From Marinobacter szutsaonensis (GTDB lineage Bacteria; Pseudomonadota; Gammaproteobacteria; Pseudomonadales; Oleiphilaceae), in the NCBI RefSeq assembly GCF_039523335.1, contig NZ_BAAAFC010000001.1:744001-808000 (forward strand): a DNA stretch of 64,000 bases, written 5' to 3'. The number at the start of each line of letters is the position of its first letter. Position 1 is the stretch's first letter. Position numbers and translations under genes: made by a program. Below the pieces are notes generated by a model. It ran no database searches. It had not been told where the DNA came from and saw only the letters and a program-made list of their open reading frames with translations. Below are positions 27,124 through 36,300 of this stretch, in pieces.

Positions 27124-28319
27124 TCTGACTTCCCTTCGGATGATTCTTTGCCCTTAGCGGAGGCCGAGCGCTCCCCTTCTCGCGCGCCACTCTCCCGTTC
27201 GCCCTTGTCCTCGCCGGAGAGACGCACGCCATCGGGAAGGTGCAGGGTACGGGTCGGGAAGGCCACCTCGGCGCCATAGCCTTCAATGATCTCGCTGATC
27301 CGCAACAGCACATCCTGCTTGATCTCATGGAAACGGACCCACTGGGTGGTCTTGGTAAAGGTGTAAACCATGATATCGAGAGAAGAGCTGTTGAACGCCA
27401 CGAAATTGACGATCAAAGTGCGCTGGGTCTCGATTTCCTCGTGATTCTCCAGCATGGAGCGGATATCGGAGACGATGTCCGCCATCTGGCTGACATCCGC
27501 GTAACGGATCCCGATGGTTTCATAGATCCGGCGGTTGTACATCCGCGAGGGGTTTTCCACCGCGATGGTGGTGAATGCCGCGTTGGGCACGTACAGCGGG
27601 CGCTGGTCAAAGGTGCGGATTGTCGTGACCCGCCAACCGATATGTTCGACCGTACCCTCGATGTTTCTGTCCGGCGAGCGGATCCAGTCGCCAACCTTGA
27701 AGGGCCGGTCCAGGTGCACAATCATGCCACCGAAAAAGTTGGCCAGCAGGTCCTTGGCAGCAAAGCCCACCGCAATACCACCGACACCACCGAAGGCCAG
27801 CACCCCGGAAATGCTGTAGCCGAGAGTCTGCATGACAATCAGTACGGCGGTAATAATAACCACGGCCCTGGACAGTTTGCTCACCGCGTTGACGGTGGTG
27901 TAGTCCATGGGCTTTTTCATCTTCATCGGGGAGACCAGAATCTCCTCGATCTGCTTGATCGTTCCCAGCAACGCCCAGACCACAATCCAGATAAAGCCCA
28001 GCTCCAGCAGTTTCTGGTTGGCTTTGAAGATCTCGGCTTCGGAATAGTGGTGGGCCACCTCGGCCGCCCAGTAGACGCCTTGGAGCCAGACAAAGGCAAC
28101 CAGTGGTTTTCGGGCGGCATGTAACAGGGCGTCATCCCAGATGTTGCGGGTATTGCTGAACTTTTTCTCGAGCGCCCGGATTATGTGACTCACCACATAG
28201 GCCACAATGGCGGTCCCGAAAACCAGCGCAAAGACGATGATGCCCGTGCGCCAGCCCTCGGAGAGCAACCCGAAGCCCTTGATCCACTCGTTGATTGTTG
28301 CCAGCAGCTCTCCGATCAT
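27120..28319 (-). CDS. MscS-family mechanosensitive channel
   Basis: 399 residues from ATG 28319 (GAGGG upstream, better than the longer frame). Three or four N-terminal membrane helices end in the pore helix SGVLAFGGVGGIAVGFAAKD, followed by LLANFFGGMIVHLDRPFKVGD, the hallmark MscS beta domain. The tail after about 370 is unusually charged and repetitive (GEDKGERESGAREGE, then SAKGKESSEGKSE), with no family counterpart I know. Releases solutes on hypo-osmotic shock. Confidence 0.92.
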   Translation of the reverse strand: MIGELLATINEWIKGFGLLSEGWRTGIIVFALVFGTAIVAYVVSHIIRALEKKFSNTRNIWDDALLHAARKPLVAFVWLQGVYWAAEVAHHYSEAEIFKANQKLLELGFIWIVVWALLGTIKQIEEILVSPMKMKKPMDYTTVNAVSKLSRAVVIITAVLIVMQTLGYSISGVLAFGGVGGIAVGFAAKDLLANFFGGMIVHLDRPFKVGDWIRSPDRNIEGTVEHIGWRVTTIRTFDQRPLYVPNAAFTTIAVENPSRMYNRRIYETIGIRYADVSQMADIVSDIRSMLENHEEIETQRTLIVNFVAFNSSSLDIMVYTFTKTTQWVRFHEIKQDVLLRISEIIEGYGAEVAFPTRTLHLPDGVRLSGEDKGERESGAREGERSASAKGKESSEGKSE

Positions 28320-28341
28320 CAGTCCCTCGGATGAATGATGG

Positions 28342-28842
28342 TTAAAGGATAACGACCCGCAGCCCGGCGTGTACCCGGTCAAACAATTCGATCACATCCT
28401 GATTGCGCATGCGGATGCAACCGTGGGACCTGGGAACTCCCATGGGCTCGGTGTCGGGTGTGCCGTGAATGTATATGAAGCGACGGAAAGTATCGACCCC
28501 GGGGCCCCGGTTTTTACCCGGCTCCAGGCCGCACAACCAGACGATGCGACTGAGGATCCAGTCCCGGTCGGGATGCGCCAGTGCCAGTTCCGGACTGTAG
28601 ATTTCACCGGTGGGGCGGCGGGCCCGGAACACGGTGTTTGCCGGCAGCCCCTGGCCCACCATGGCGCGGATGTAGTGTTCGCCCCGCGGGGTGCAGCCGC
28701 TGCCATCCTGCTCCCCGGCCCCGTTCAGGGCGGTGGATACCGGATAGCTGGCAATGATTTGGCCCTGATCATTCACCAGGGTCAGAGTCTGGTCAGCGAT
28801 GGAGACTGCCAGGTGATCGACGTACTTTCGGGATGGGGTCAA
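28342..28842 (-). CDS. L,D-transpeptidase catalytic domain protein (YkuD)
   Basis: 166 residues that are almost only the YkuD domain. The active site IHGTPDTEPMGVPRSHGCIR has His126, His140 and nucleophile Cys142. VSIADQTLTLVNDQGQIIAS is the domain start. There is no signal peptide or membrane segment in this frame, though family members normally act on peptidoglycan outside the cytoplasm. ATG at 28842. A 22-base gap separates it from mscS, likely the same transcript. Confidence 0.88.
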   Translation of the reverse strand: MTPSRKYVDHLAVSIADQTLTLVNDQGQIIASYPVSTALNGAGEQDGSGCTPRGEHYIRAMVGQGLPANTVFRARRPTGEIYSPELALAHPDRDWILSRIVWLCGLEPGKNRGPGVDTFRRFIYIHGTPDTEPMGVPRSHGCIRMRNQDVIELFDRVHAGLRVVIL

Positions 28843-28903
28843 AACCGGTCGGGCTCCGTATCCAGACTATTCCAGATCGGAAGCCTAACCGAGGGAGCAG
28901 AAC

Positions 28904-29581
28904 TCAGGCAACCGAGACCGTGCTGCCTTTGGGCGGAACCAGCATGGTATCTTCGGCCTGCATGCCGGCAGCCAGGAAAGGCACCAGGCGCAAAGCGATC
29001 TCCTGAACGGACGTTTCCACACCGGTTTTGTTCTGCAGGATGTCTCGCAGGGCATCCGAACTGGACATGGTGAAGGCAGTCGCCCCGAGCATGAACTGGA
29101 TACGCCAGTAACGGTCCACGGCTGACAATTGCGGGGTTGCAGCCTTGAGCAGACGCATGAAACGACTGAACGGGTCGCCGTATTCCTGCTCCAGAAACTT
29201 GCGCAGGTGGCCCTGGGACTGGGTATAGGCCAGACCGAGCAGACGCATGAAGATGGAGATACCCTTTTCGTTTCTCTGGGGCATCCGGACAGCACTTTCG
29301 GTCAGGGCCCAGAGGGTCTGATTCAGCGTCGGGGGCTGATCGCCACAACTCTCCTCGAGCTCATCGAAGGCTTTTTCCAGGGTGGCGGAAAACGGCGTGA
29401 GAAAACGGGCAAAGACCGCGTGAATCAGCGCGTTCTTCGAACCAAAGTGGTAATTGACAGCGGCGAGGTTTACTTTAGCCTTACTGGTAATCATCCGGAG
29501 GGAAGTTTCGGAAAACCCGCGCTCGGCAAACAGCTCCTCGGCTGCGTCAAGAATCCGGTCTACGGTATCAGATTGCGCCAT
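28904..29581 (-). CDS. psrA: TetR-family regulator PsrA
   Basis: 225 residues from ATG 29581. The N-terminal 60 residues (MAQSDTVDRILDAAEELFAE, then GFSETSLRMITSKAKVNL and AAVNYHFGSKNALI) are nearly those of Pseudomonas PsrA, a long-chain-fatty-acid-responsive repressor of beta-oxidation genes that also affects rpoS there. The C-terminal ligand domain is the usual length. A PsrA-type operator overlies its own promoter region (29616-29628), so autorepression is likely. The position next to the csiV/phosphorylase genes matches Pseudomonas as I recall it. Confidence 0.9.
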   Translation of the reverse strand: MAQSDTVDRILDAAEELFAERGFSETSLRMITSKAKVNLAAVNYHFGSKNALIHAVFARFLTPFSATLEKAFDELEESCGDQPPTLNQTLWALTESAVRMPQRNEKGISIFMRLLGLAYTQSQGHLRKFLEQEYGDPFSRFMRLLKAATPQLSAVDRYWRIQFMLGATAFTMSSSDALRDILQNKTGVETSVQEIALRLVPFLAAGMQAEDTMLVPPKGSTVSVA

Positions 29582-29615
29582 CTTGTTATCGGTGCCTCTA
29601 GCGTACGTCTGTTTT

Positions 29616-29628
29616 AAACATACGTTTG
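29616..29628. promoter_or_regulatory. PsrA-type operator
   Basis: AAACATACGTTTG; on the other strand CAAACGTATGTTT. This is the C/G-AAAC-N4-GTTT-G/C pattern described for PsrA. It is 35 bases upstream of the psrA ATG, between psrA and ribE, so it may control both. Confidence 0.65.
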
Positions 29629-29704
29629 AAGCCAATTTATGTCAAGTTTGTTATCCTTCAGCTTCCCGCCACAGCGCAGAGCTCCGAAAGCCGAGAGGTA
29701 GTCT

Positions 29705-30316
29705 ATGTTCACAGGAATTGTCCAGGGTATCGCCACTATCGAAGAAGTCACCGCCCGTCCGGGACTGAGCACACTGGCGGTGCGACTCCCCGAGGACAAG
29801 GTGGAAGGCGTGACTATTGGCGCTTCCGTGGCCATCAATGGCACCTGCCTGACCGTGACTCGCCAGCAAGGCGCGACCCTGTACTTCGACGCCATGCAGG
29901 AAACCCTGCGACTGACCACACTGGGAGACCTCGAGGCAGGCGATACTGTCAACTTCGAGCGGGCAGCACGGATCGGCGACGAGATCGGCGGCCACCTGCT
30001 GTCAGGGCATGTGCACACCACTGCCAGGATCGTGGAGATCGAGCGTCCGGAGAACAATGTCACGATCTGGTTTGAAGTGCCCGAGGAATGGACCCGCTAT
30101 ATCTTTCCCAAGGGCTACATTGCGATCAACGGCGCCAGCCTCACCATTGGCGAAGTCCGCGACAACCGCTTCAACGTGCATCTGATCCCGGAAACCCTGA
30201 GAGCCACCACCTTCGGCACGGCGGAGACTGGAGACCGGGTCAATATCGAAATCGACAGCCAGACCCAGACCATTGTCGACACCCTCGCTCGCCTGGGTTA
30301 CGACCGCCCGGCCTGA
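29705..30316 (+). CDS. ribE: Riboflavin synthase, alpha subunit
   Basis: Dismutates two 6,7-dimethyl-8-ribityllumazines to riboflavin. 203 residues made of two similar lumazine-binding halves: MFTGIVQGIATIEEV with INGTCLTVT, and GGHLLSGHVHTTARI with INGASLTIGEV. Slightly short for the family (usually about 210-220) but complete. It stands alone, away from other rib genes, and no FMN riboswitch is visible in the 69 bases upstream. It overlaps rlmG by 19 bases. Confidence 0.92.
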   Translation: MFTGIVQGIATIEEVTARPGLSTLAVRLPEDKVEGVTIGASVAINGTCLTVTRQQGATLYFDAMQETLRLTTLGDLEAGDTVNFERAARIGDEIGGHLLSGHVHTTARIVEIERPENNVTIWFEVPEEWTRYIFPKGYIAINGASLTIGEVRDNRFNVHLIPETLRATTFGTAETGDRVNIEIDSQTQTIVDTLARLGYDRPA

Positions 30317-31437
30317 AACACCACGAACTTCGGATCCGCATCCAGCTGACGCACCTTCGGGAAATCGCGTCTGAGGGTCCGGTGATAGCCCAGGTGCCGG
30401 TTACCCACCATCAGCAGGCGACCCCCAGGGGCAAGGTGACGGGCAGCCTGCCGGAACAGCCGCAGGGCGATATGATCTCCTACCACACCCCCTTCGTGGA
30501 ACGGAGGATTGAGCAGGATCAGGTCAAACGCCCCGGCCTCCTCCGGAATTCCGTCGGCGTGATGAAAGGTCGCTTCGATACCCGGAAAAGCCCGACGGAC
30601 ATTGTGCCTGGCGCTCAGCACCGCCTGACTGGAAACATCGGTGCAGGTCAGGCTCAGCTCCGGACGCGCCGACAGGGCCTGAAGCCCGAGCACGCCGTTC
30701 CCGCAGGCCAGGTCCAGCATCCGGGCATCGGCACCGAGCTCCGACACGGCCTCGGTGATATGAGGCAACAGCAGCCGTGTGCCGATATCCAGCTTCTCCC
30801 GGGCAAACACCGCCGGCAAGGCCTCCACCCGAACACCGTTCTCCAGGGCATAGCCCTTCCATAATCCCGGCCAGTCGTTCAGGCCCGCCTGCCCCCTGCT
30901 GCACATCACCACCCGCGCCTTCTTGCGGGCAGGAAAAACCTGCTCGGTTACCACCGCCTCGGCAAAGACATCGACACTGCGATCCGGGAGGTGCTTGATC
31001 ATGCCGCCGGCCAAGATCCTGCCCTGCTCCGACAGCACCCCATTGAGCCAGCGCAGCATCCAGGCCAGATAATCCGCCTGGCGGGGAATCCGCAACACGA
31101 CCAGATCAAAGAGTCCCTCGGGAGGATCCTGCCAGCTGGTGACACGGGGCATTTCCGTGGCCAAGGGATTGGCTCTGGCGTTCATTTCCAGTGCCTCAGT
31201 CAGACCGGCGTTGTCCGCCACCAGTTCCGGTGCAAACCCTGCCAGCCCCAGAGACAGGGCGCCGAATTGGTCATCCACAATGAGGACTCTGGCGTCTGGC
31301 CGGTCCTGGAGGACAGTTGCAGCGGTGTCCAGCAACAGTTCGTCAGCCGCATCCCAGGCCCTGAGGGACTTATCGCCGCTACCGGGGCGGACCAGTGAAA
31401 GTGGGCCATCGGGAGTCTGGAGTTTTGCGCTTGTCAT
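30298..31437 (-). CDS. rlmG: 23S rRNA m2G1835 methyltransferase RlmG
   Basis: 379 residues: an N-terminal degenerate methyltransferase-like domain and a C-terminal active one. MLDLACGNGVLGLQAL is the SAM motif and LILLNPPFHEGGVVGDH the catalytic NPPF motif; VGNRHLGYHRTLRRDF then FVVFQA close the domain as in RlmG. Minus strand, convergent with ribE. TAGAAT -10-like boxes precede it at about 31474 and 31488 on the minus strand. Confidence 0.88.
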   Translation of the reverse strand: MTSAKLQTPDGPLSLVRPGSGDKSLRAWDAADELLLDTAATVLQDRPDARVLIVDDQFGALSLGLAGFAPELVADNAGLTEALEMNARANPLATEMPRVTSWQDPPEGLFDLVVLRIPRQADYLAWMLRWLNGVLSEQGRILAGGMIKHLPDRSVDVFAEAVVTEQVFPARKKARVVMCSRGQAGLNDWPGLWKGYALENGVRVEALPAVFAREKLDIGTRLLLPHITEAVSELGADARMLDLACGNGVLGLQALSARPELSLTCTDVSSQAVLSARHNVRRAFPGIEATFHHADGIPEEAGAFDLILLNPPFHEGGVVGDHIALRLFRQAARHLAPGGRLLMVGNRHLGYHRTLRRDFPKVRQLDADPKFVVFQAGRS

Positions 31438-31536
31438 TTCGGGCTATCCGGGAGGCGTTTCATGGGGGCGCCCATTCTAGGCTGTTTATTCTAGAAATTA
31501 ACCCTAGAGTTTGCAGTGTTCATGCAATTCACCTTT

Positions 31537-31562
31537 GCCCCTCACCCCAGGGGCTTTTTTTT
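31537..31562 (+). terminator. Plus-strand intrinsic terminator without an obvious gene
   Basis: GCCCC (31537-31541), eight-base loop, GGGGC (31550-31554) and eight T on the plus strand. No plus-strand gene ends nearby (ribE ended 1.2 kb before). It may close a small RNA starting near 31440-31490, or simply block antisense transcription into rsmC. Confidence 0.55.
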
Positions 31563-31568
31563 ATTCCT

Positions 31569-32615
31569 TCAGCGGCGAAAAGCGCGATAGACGGTAAACC
31601 GACGGGCTTGCTCCAGCCGCTCAACAGCACCGACATGGCGCCGGATCAGCTCTTCATAGGGCAGGAAACTGTTCGCCACCAGCCGCAATTCGCCGCCGGC
31701 TTCCAGGTGAGAAGCCACGTCCTGAAGAAAGCGCTCGGTCATGGAGGTATCGGTCCGGACACCGGTGTGAAACGGTGGATTGGTGACAATGGTGGGCCAT
31801 TTACCCTCGATGCCTGCGAGGCCGTCCGAGGCGTGAATCGCCCCCGCACACCCATTGCGTTCATAGGTTGCCCGGGCACAGATCACCGCCTGCGACTGGA
31901 CATCGAGGCCATCGACCCGGGAAACGGTCTGAGCCGACTGCCGCTGCCAGCCCTGGAGCCAGCTGCCGATCACTCCGGCACCGCAGGCAAAATCCAGCAA
32001 CCGGCCGGAACTGACAGGCTCTCGGGCGAGACTGTCAAGCAACAGCGCCGTCCCCTCGTCCAGCTCGCCGTGGCTGAAGATACCGGGCATACCGGCCACA
32101 TCGATGCTGACGCCCGCGTGTTCCACCTGTGTCCAGGTGATCCAGTCCGCCAGCACGAACTCCGGGGCCGGCTCTGTAATCTCTGCACTCCAAACCTGGC
32201 AATGGCGGGCACTGTCCACCTTGCCGGCATCGGGCAACCTGGCCCGGAGCTGCTTGACCGCGCCGGCGATACCTTCTTTTTTCTCGCCCACCAGGATCAA
32301 CCGGGCACCGGCCCTGGCCAGCCATAGCGCCAGGGCCAGGCGCATGTCCAGCTCGGCCCGCGCCTTGGGCAGGAAAACCACGACAGTGTCGAGACTGGCG
32401 GGCTGTAGACCTGGGGCATCATAGCCGAAACAGACCTGCCAGCCGGTCACTCGGCTCAGAGCCTCGTAGACGCCGACATGCTCGCTCATGGCGAGGCCTT
32501 GCTCCCCCAGCCGGGAAAGCAGGCCGGGGTCTGTGACCCCAAGCAGACCAACCGTACCACCGAGCAGGTCACGGTTACGCAGCAATGCCTCGTGGGAATT
32601 GGGAAGGGAGGACAT
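31569..32615 (-). CDS. rsmC: 16S rRNA m2G1207 methyltransferase RsmC
   Basis: 348 residues from ATG 32615 (MSSLPNSHEALLRNR); a longer frame upstream runs into the carbonic anhydrase gene and has no family likeness. Same two-domain plan as RlmG: LLDFACGAGVIGSWL for SAM and IVTNPPFHTGVRTDTSMTE for catalysis, NSFLPYEELIRRHVG after it. Starts seven bases after the can stop, so the pair is one transcript. Confidence 0.9.
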   Translation of the reverse strand: MSSLPNSHEALLRNRDLLGGTVGLLGVTDPGLLSRLGEQGLAMSEHVGVYEALSRVTGWQVCFGYDAPGLQPASLDTVVVFLPKARAELDMRLALALWLARAGARLILVGEKKEGIAGAVKQLRARLPDAGKVDSARHCQVWSAEITEPAPEFVLADWITWTQVEHAGVSIDVAGMPGIFSHGELDEGTALLLDSLAREPVSSGRLLDFACGAGVIGSWLQGWQRQSAQTVSRVDGLDVQSQAVICARATYERNGCAGAIHASDGLAGIEGKWPTIVTNPPFHTGVRTDTSMTERFLQDVASHLEAGGELRLVANSFLPYEELIRRHVGAVERLEQARRFTVYRAFRR

Positions 32616-32622
32616 GAAGCGA

Positions 32623-33303
32623 TCAGGCCAGCTTCTGGCGACCGGCACGGACCGGGCGCTGAACCAGCTCCTCGACCGCAGTCTGCCGCACCTGGTCCCG
32701 CTCTTCCTCGTTGGAGATGGACAGCCCCATGTCCCGGAGCAGGCCATCCGCCACGTCATAGACAAAGCCATGAACGGTCAGGGGCTGCCCGCGACGCCAG
32801 GCTTCCTGAACGATGTTGTTCTGGCAGACGTGACCCACCTGTTCCACCACATTGAGTTCGCACAGACGGTCGATCCGGTCCTGCTCGCTGGTGATCGCAT
32901 CCAGGGTAGCCTGATGGCGGTCGCGCACATCCTGGACATGGCGCAACCAGTGACTGATCAGGCCAAAGCCCTCGTTCCGCAGGGCTGCACGAACACCGCC
33001 ACAGCCATAGTGGCCCACCACCAGGATGTGCTTCACCTTGAGCACCTCGATAGCGAACTGCAGCACCGACAGGCAATTGAAGTCGGTGTGCACCACCACG
33101 TTGGCCACATTGCGGTGAACGAAGAGTTCGCCGGGCAGCAGATCCACAATCTGGTTGGCCGGTACCCGGCTGTCGGCGCAGCCGATCCACAGGTATTCCG
33201 GCGCCTGCTGATTGGACAGGCGGTCGAAGAACTTGGGATCGACGGACTTGATGCCGTTGGCCCAGGCCCGGTTCTTGTCCAGCAGATTATCTAGCTGCCC
33301 CAT
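32623..33303 (-). CDS. can: Beta-class carbonic anhydrase
   Basis: 226-residue zinc enzyme converting CO2 and bicarbonate. Zinc ligands Cys42 and Asp44 in GCADSRVPAN, with His98 and Cys101 in VVGHYGCGGV. LPGELFVHRNVANVV and HGFVYDVADGLL are standard. Cytosolic, full length. Feeds bicarbonate to carboxylations; no regulatory site seen. Confidence 0.95.
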   Translation of the reverse strand: MGQLDNLLDKNRAWANGIKSVDPKFFDRLSNQQAPEYLWIGCADSRVPANQIVDLLPGELFVHRNVANVVVHTDFNCLSVLQFAIEVLKVKHILVVGHYGCGGVRAALRNEGFGLISHWLRHVQDVRDRHQATLDAITSEQDRIDRLCELNVVEQVGHVCQNNIVQEAWRRGQPLTVHGFVYDVADGLLRDMGLSISNEEERDQVRQTAVEELVQRPVRAGRQKLA

Positions 33304-33369
33304 GCAAACAACTCCCGTTTCTGACTAAAGTGCCGGAATTGAAAGCGAATCATTGTCGAAACGCAATAC

Positions 33370-36300
33370 TCAGTTGGTCTCAACCTCGATTTCACCCTGG
33401 GGCTGGTGGATCGTGCTCTGGGCCAGATCCAGCAATTCCCGCAGCGCGACCGAGAACATGGCGTACTCGGGCTCCCGGGTATTCTTGAGCTCCACAAGCA
33501 TGGATTTCCAGCGATCAATCAACTGCTCATGCTGCTGCATCCAGGTTTCCACGCAGGCAGGCACATCCGTCGGCTTCTCTGCCAGCTTCAGCACCCCGGT
33601 GGTCAGGGCCCGCTGCTGCCAGTCCAGATCCTCCCGGAAGCTCTCCCGGGCCAGTGCCTCCCAGTGGGAAACCGGCTTCAGATCAGCAATGGCAGTGGCA
33701 AACCAGGTCAGGTCGAGCCGGTCGCCCAGCTCGAAATAAAGGTTGGCCACGGTCTTCAGGGGCATGCCGGTGGCCTCCTTGGCCTCGATGATACCCAGGG
33801 ACGAATACAGATAACCGGTGCCGGAGACCACGGACGCCAGCTCTTTGGGCAGGCCAGCCTCGACCAGATTGGTGTGGCGTTTCTCCCAGGCCTGGCGAGC
33901 CTGCTCTCCCAGGTAGTCCGGCAGGCCGGCGGTAATGGCCCAGACACTGTCGGCAAACCGCTCCATATGGCTCTGGATGCTCAGCTCGGCCCGGCGGTTA
34001 CGCAGCAGCCAACGGACGGACCGGCGCATCAGGCGCATCAGATCCTGCATCAGCTCCATCTGCAGCCTGGCCGGGATGTGAAAATCCAGTGCCTCGATCC
34101 TGTCCCACCAGTTATCAATGCGGAACACATCCCGCGCGATAATCCATGCCAGGGCAATGGACGCCGCGTCGGCACCGGTGGACTGGTTGAGGCGCTCCAC
34201 AAAGGTAATGCCCATGTGGTTGACCATGTCATTGGCAATCTGCGTGGCGATGATTTCCCGCCGCAACTGGTGCTCACCCAGTTCCGAACTGAACTGCTGG
34301 GTCAGGGCCCGGGGGAACACCTTGTACATTTCGCCGGCCAGCAGCGGCTCGTCCGGTAAGCTGCTGTCGATCAGGGTCTGCTTCAGGTCCCCTTTCACGT
34401 AGGAGATCAGCACCGACAGCTCCGGCCGGGTCAGCCCCTTTTTGTCGAGCTTGCGCTCGGACAGGGTTTCATCGTCCGGCAGGAACTCCAGGGCCCGGTT
34501 GAGTTTGCCCTCGCTCTCGAAGGTGTTCATCAGCCGGCGGTATTCCTCCAGACGCGTGGCCGCATCCTCGCTGGCGATACTGATGGCCTGGGTCTGACGG
34601 TAGTTGTTCTTCAGCACCAGAGACGCGACATCGTCGGTCATCTCCTCCAGCATCACGTTCCGCTGCTTCTCGGTGAGATCACCGACAGCCACGGCCCGGT
34701 TGAGCAGGATCTTCATGTTGACCTCGTGGTCCGAGCAATCCACGCCACCGGAGTTGTCGATGAAGTCGGTATTCAGGCGGCCGCCCTTGAGGGCGTACTC
34801 GATGCGGCCAAGCTGGGTCAGACCCAGGTTGCCGCCCTCACCTACCACCTTGCAGCGCAGCTCAGAGCCGTTGATCCGCAGACCATCGTTGGCCTTGTCG
34901 CCCACATCGGTGTTGGATTCCGAGCTGGCCTTCACATAGGTGCCGATACCACCCACCCAGAGCAGGTCCACCTGGGCCTTGAGGATGTGGGAAATCAGCA
35001 TGTTGGGTGGCACTCGATCGGCCTTTATACCCAGCAGCTTTTTCATTTCGGGGCTGACCGGGATCGACTTGGCGTTCCGGCTGAACACACCGCCCCCCTT
35101 GGAAATCAGCTTGGTGTCGAAATCGGTCCAGGCTGACCGGGGCATTTCGAACAGGCGCTTGCGCTCCCGGAAACTGGCCTCGGCATCCGGATTCGGATCG
35201 ACGAAAATGTGAACGTGGTTGAACGCCGCAACCAGCCGGGTCTTCTCCGAGCACAGCATGCCGTTGCCGAACACGTCGCCGCCCATATCGCCGATGCCGA
35301 TGGCGGTAAACTCGTCCAGTGCCGGGTTGATGCCCATCTCGCGGAAGTGACGTTCCACCGAAACCCAGGCACCCCGGGCGGTAATGCCCATCTTCTTGTG
35401 GTCATAGCCGTTACTGCCGCCGGAGGCGAACGCATCGCCCATCCAGAAGCCGTATTCCGCAGCCAGGCCGTTGGCGATGTCGGAGAAGGTCGCGGTGCCC
35501 TTGTCGGCGGCCACCACGAGGTAGTGATCGTCCTCGTCGTGCCGGATAACCCGTTCCGGCGGCATGATCCCGGCATCCACCAGGTTATCGGTGATATCCA
35601 GCAGGCCGCGGATAAAGGTCTTGTAGGCCGCGATACCCTCGGCCTGGAACGCTTCCCGATCCGAAGGATCCGGCAGTCGTTTGGCCACGAAACCACCCTT
35701 GGCGCCCACCGGCACGATCACCGCATTCTTCACCTGCTGGGCCTTCACCAGACCCAGAATCTCGGTGCGGTAATCCTCGAAACGGTCGGACCAGCGCAGA
35801 CCGCCACGGGCAACCTTGCCGCCCCGGAGGTGGACACCCTCGACCCTCGGCGAATACACGAAGATCTCGAACATCGGCAACGGCAGCGGCATGTCCGGGA
35901 TGCGGGAGGGATCGAACTTCACGCTGATGTAGGACTTAGGCTTGCCTTCGACATCCAGCTGGTAGTAGTTGGTGCGCAGGGTCGCCTGCATCAGCTCCAG
36001 GTACAAACGCAGCACCCGGTCCTCGCTGAGGTTTTCAACCTCATCCAGTCCGGCGCTGAATTCGATCTCCAGCTTCTGCTGGGCCGCCTCGCTCTTGCCC
36101 TTGCTCTGATAACGCTCGGGGTTGAAGCGGATGTCAAAGAGGTCGAGCAAGGTCCGGGTCAGCTGGACATGGTTGACCAGGGTATTGGAAATGAAGGTCT
36201 GACTGTTCGAGAAACGGATCTGCCGCATATACCGCGCGTAGGTCCGCAACAGCGCAATCTCCCGCCAGCTCATGTAGGACGACAGCAGTAGGCGGTTGAA

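Noticed and set aside
29636..29704. FMN riboswitch before riboflavin synthase
   Set aside because: Only 69 bases, with none of the conserved RFN element blocks.
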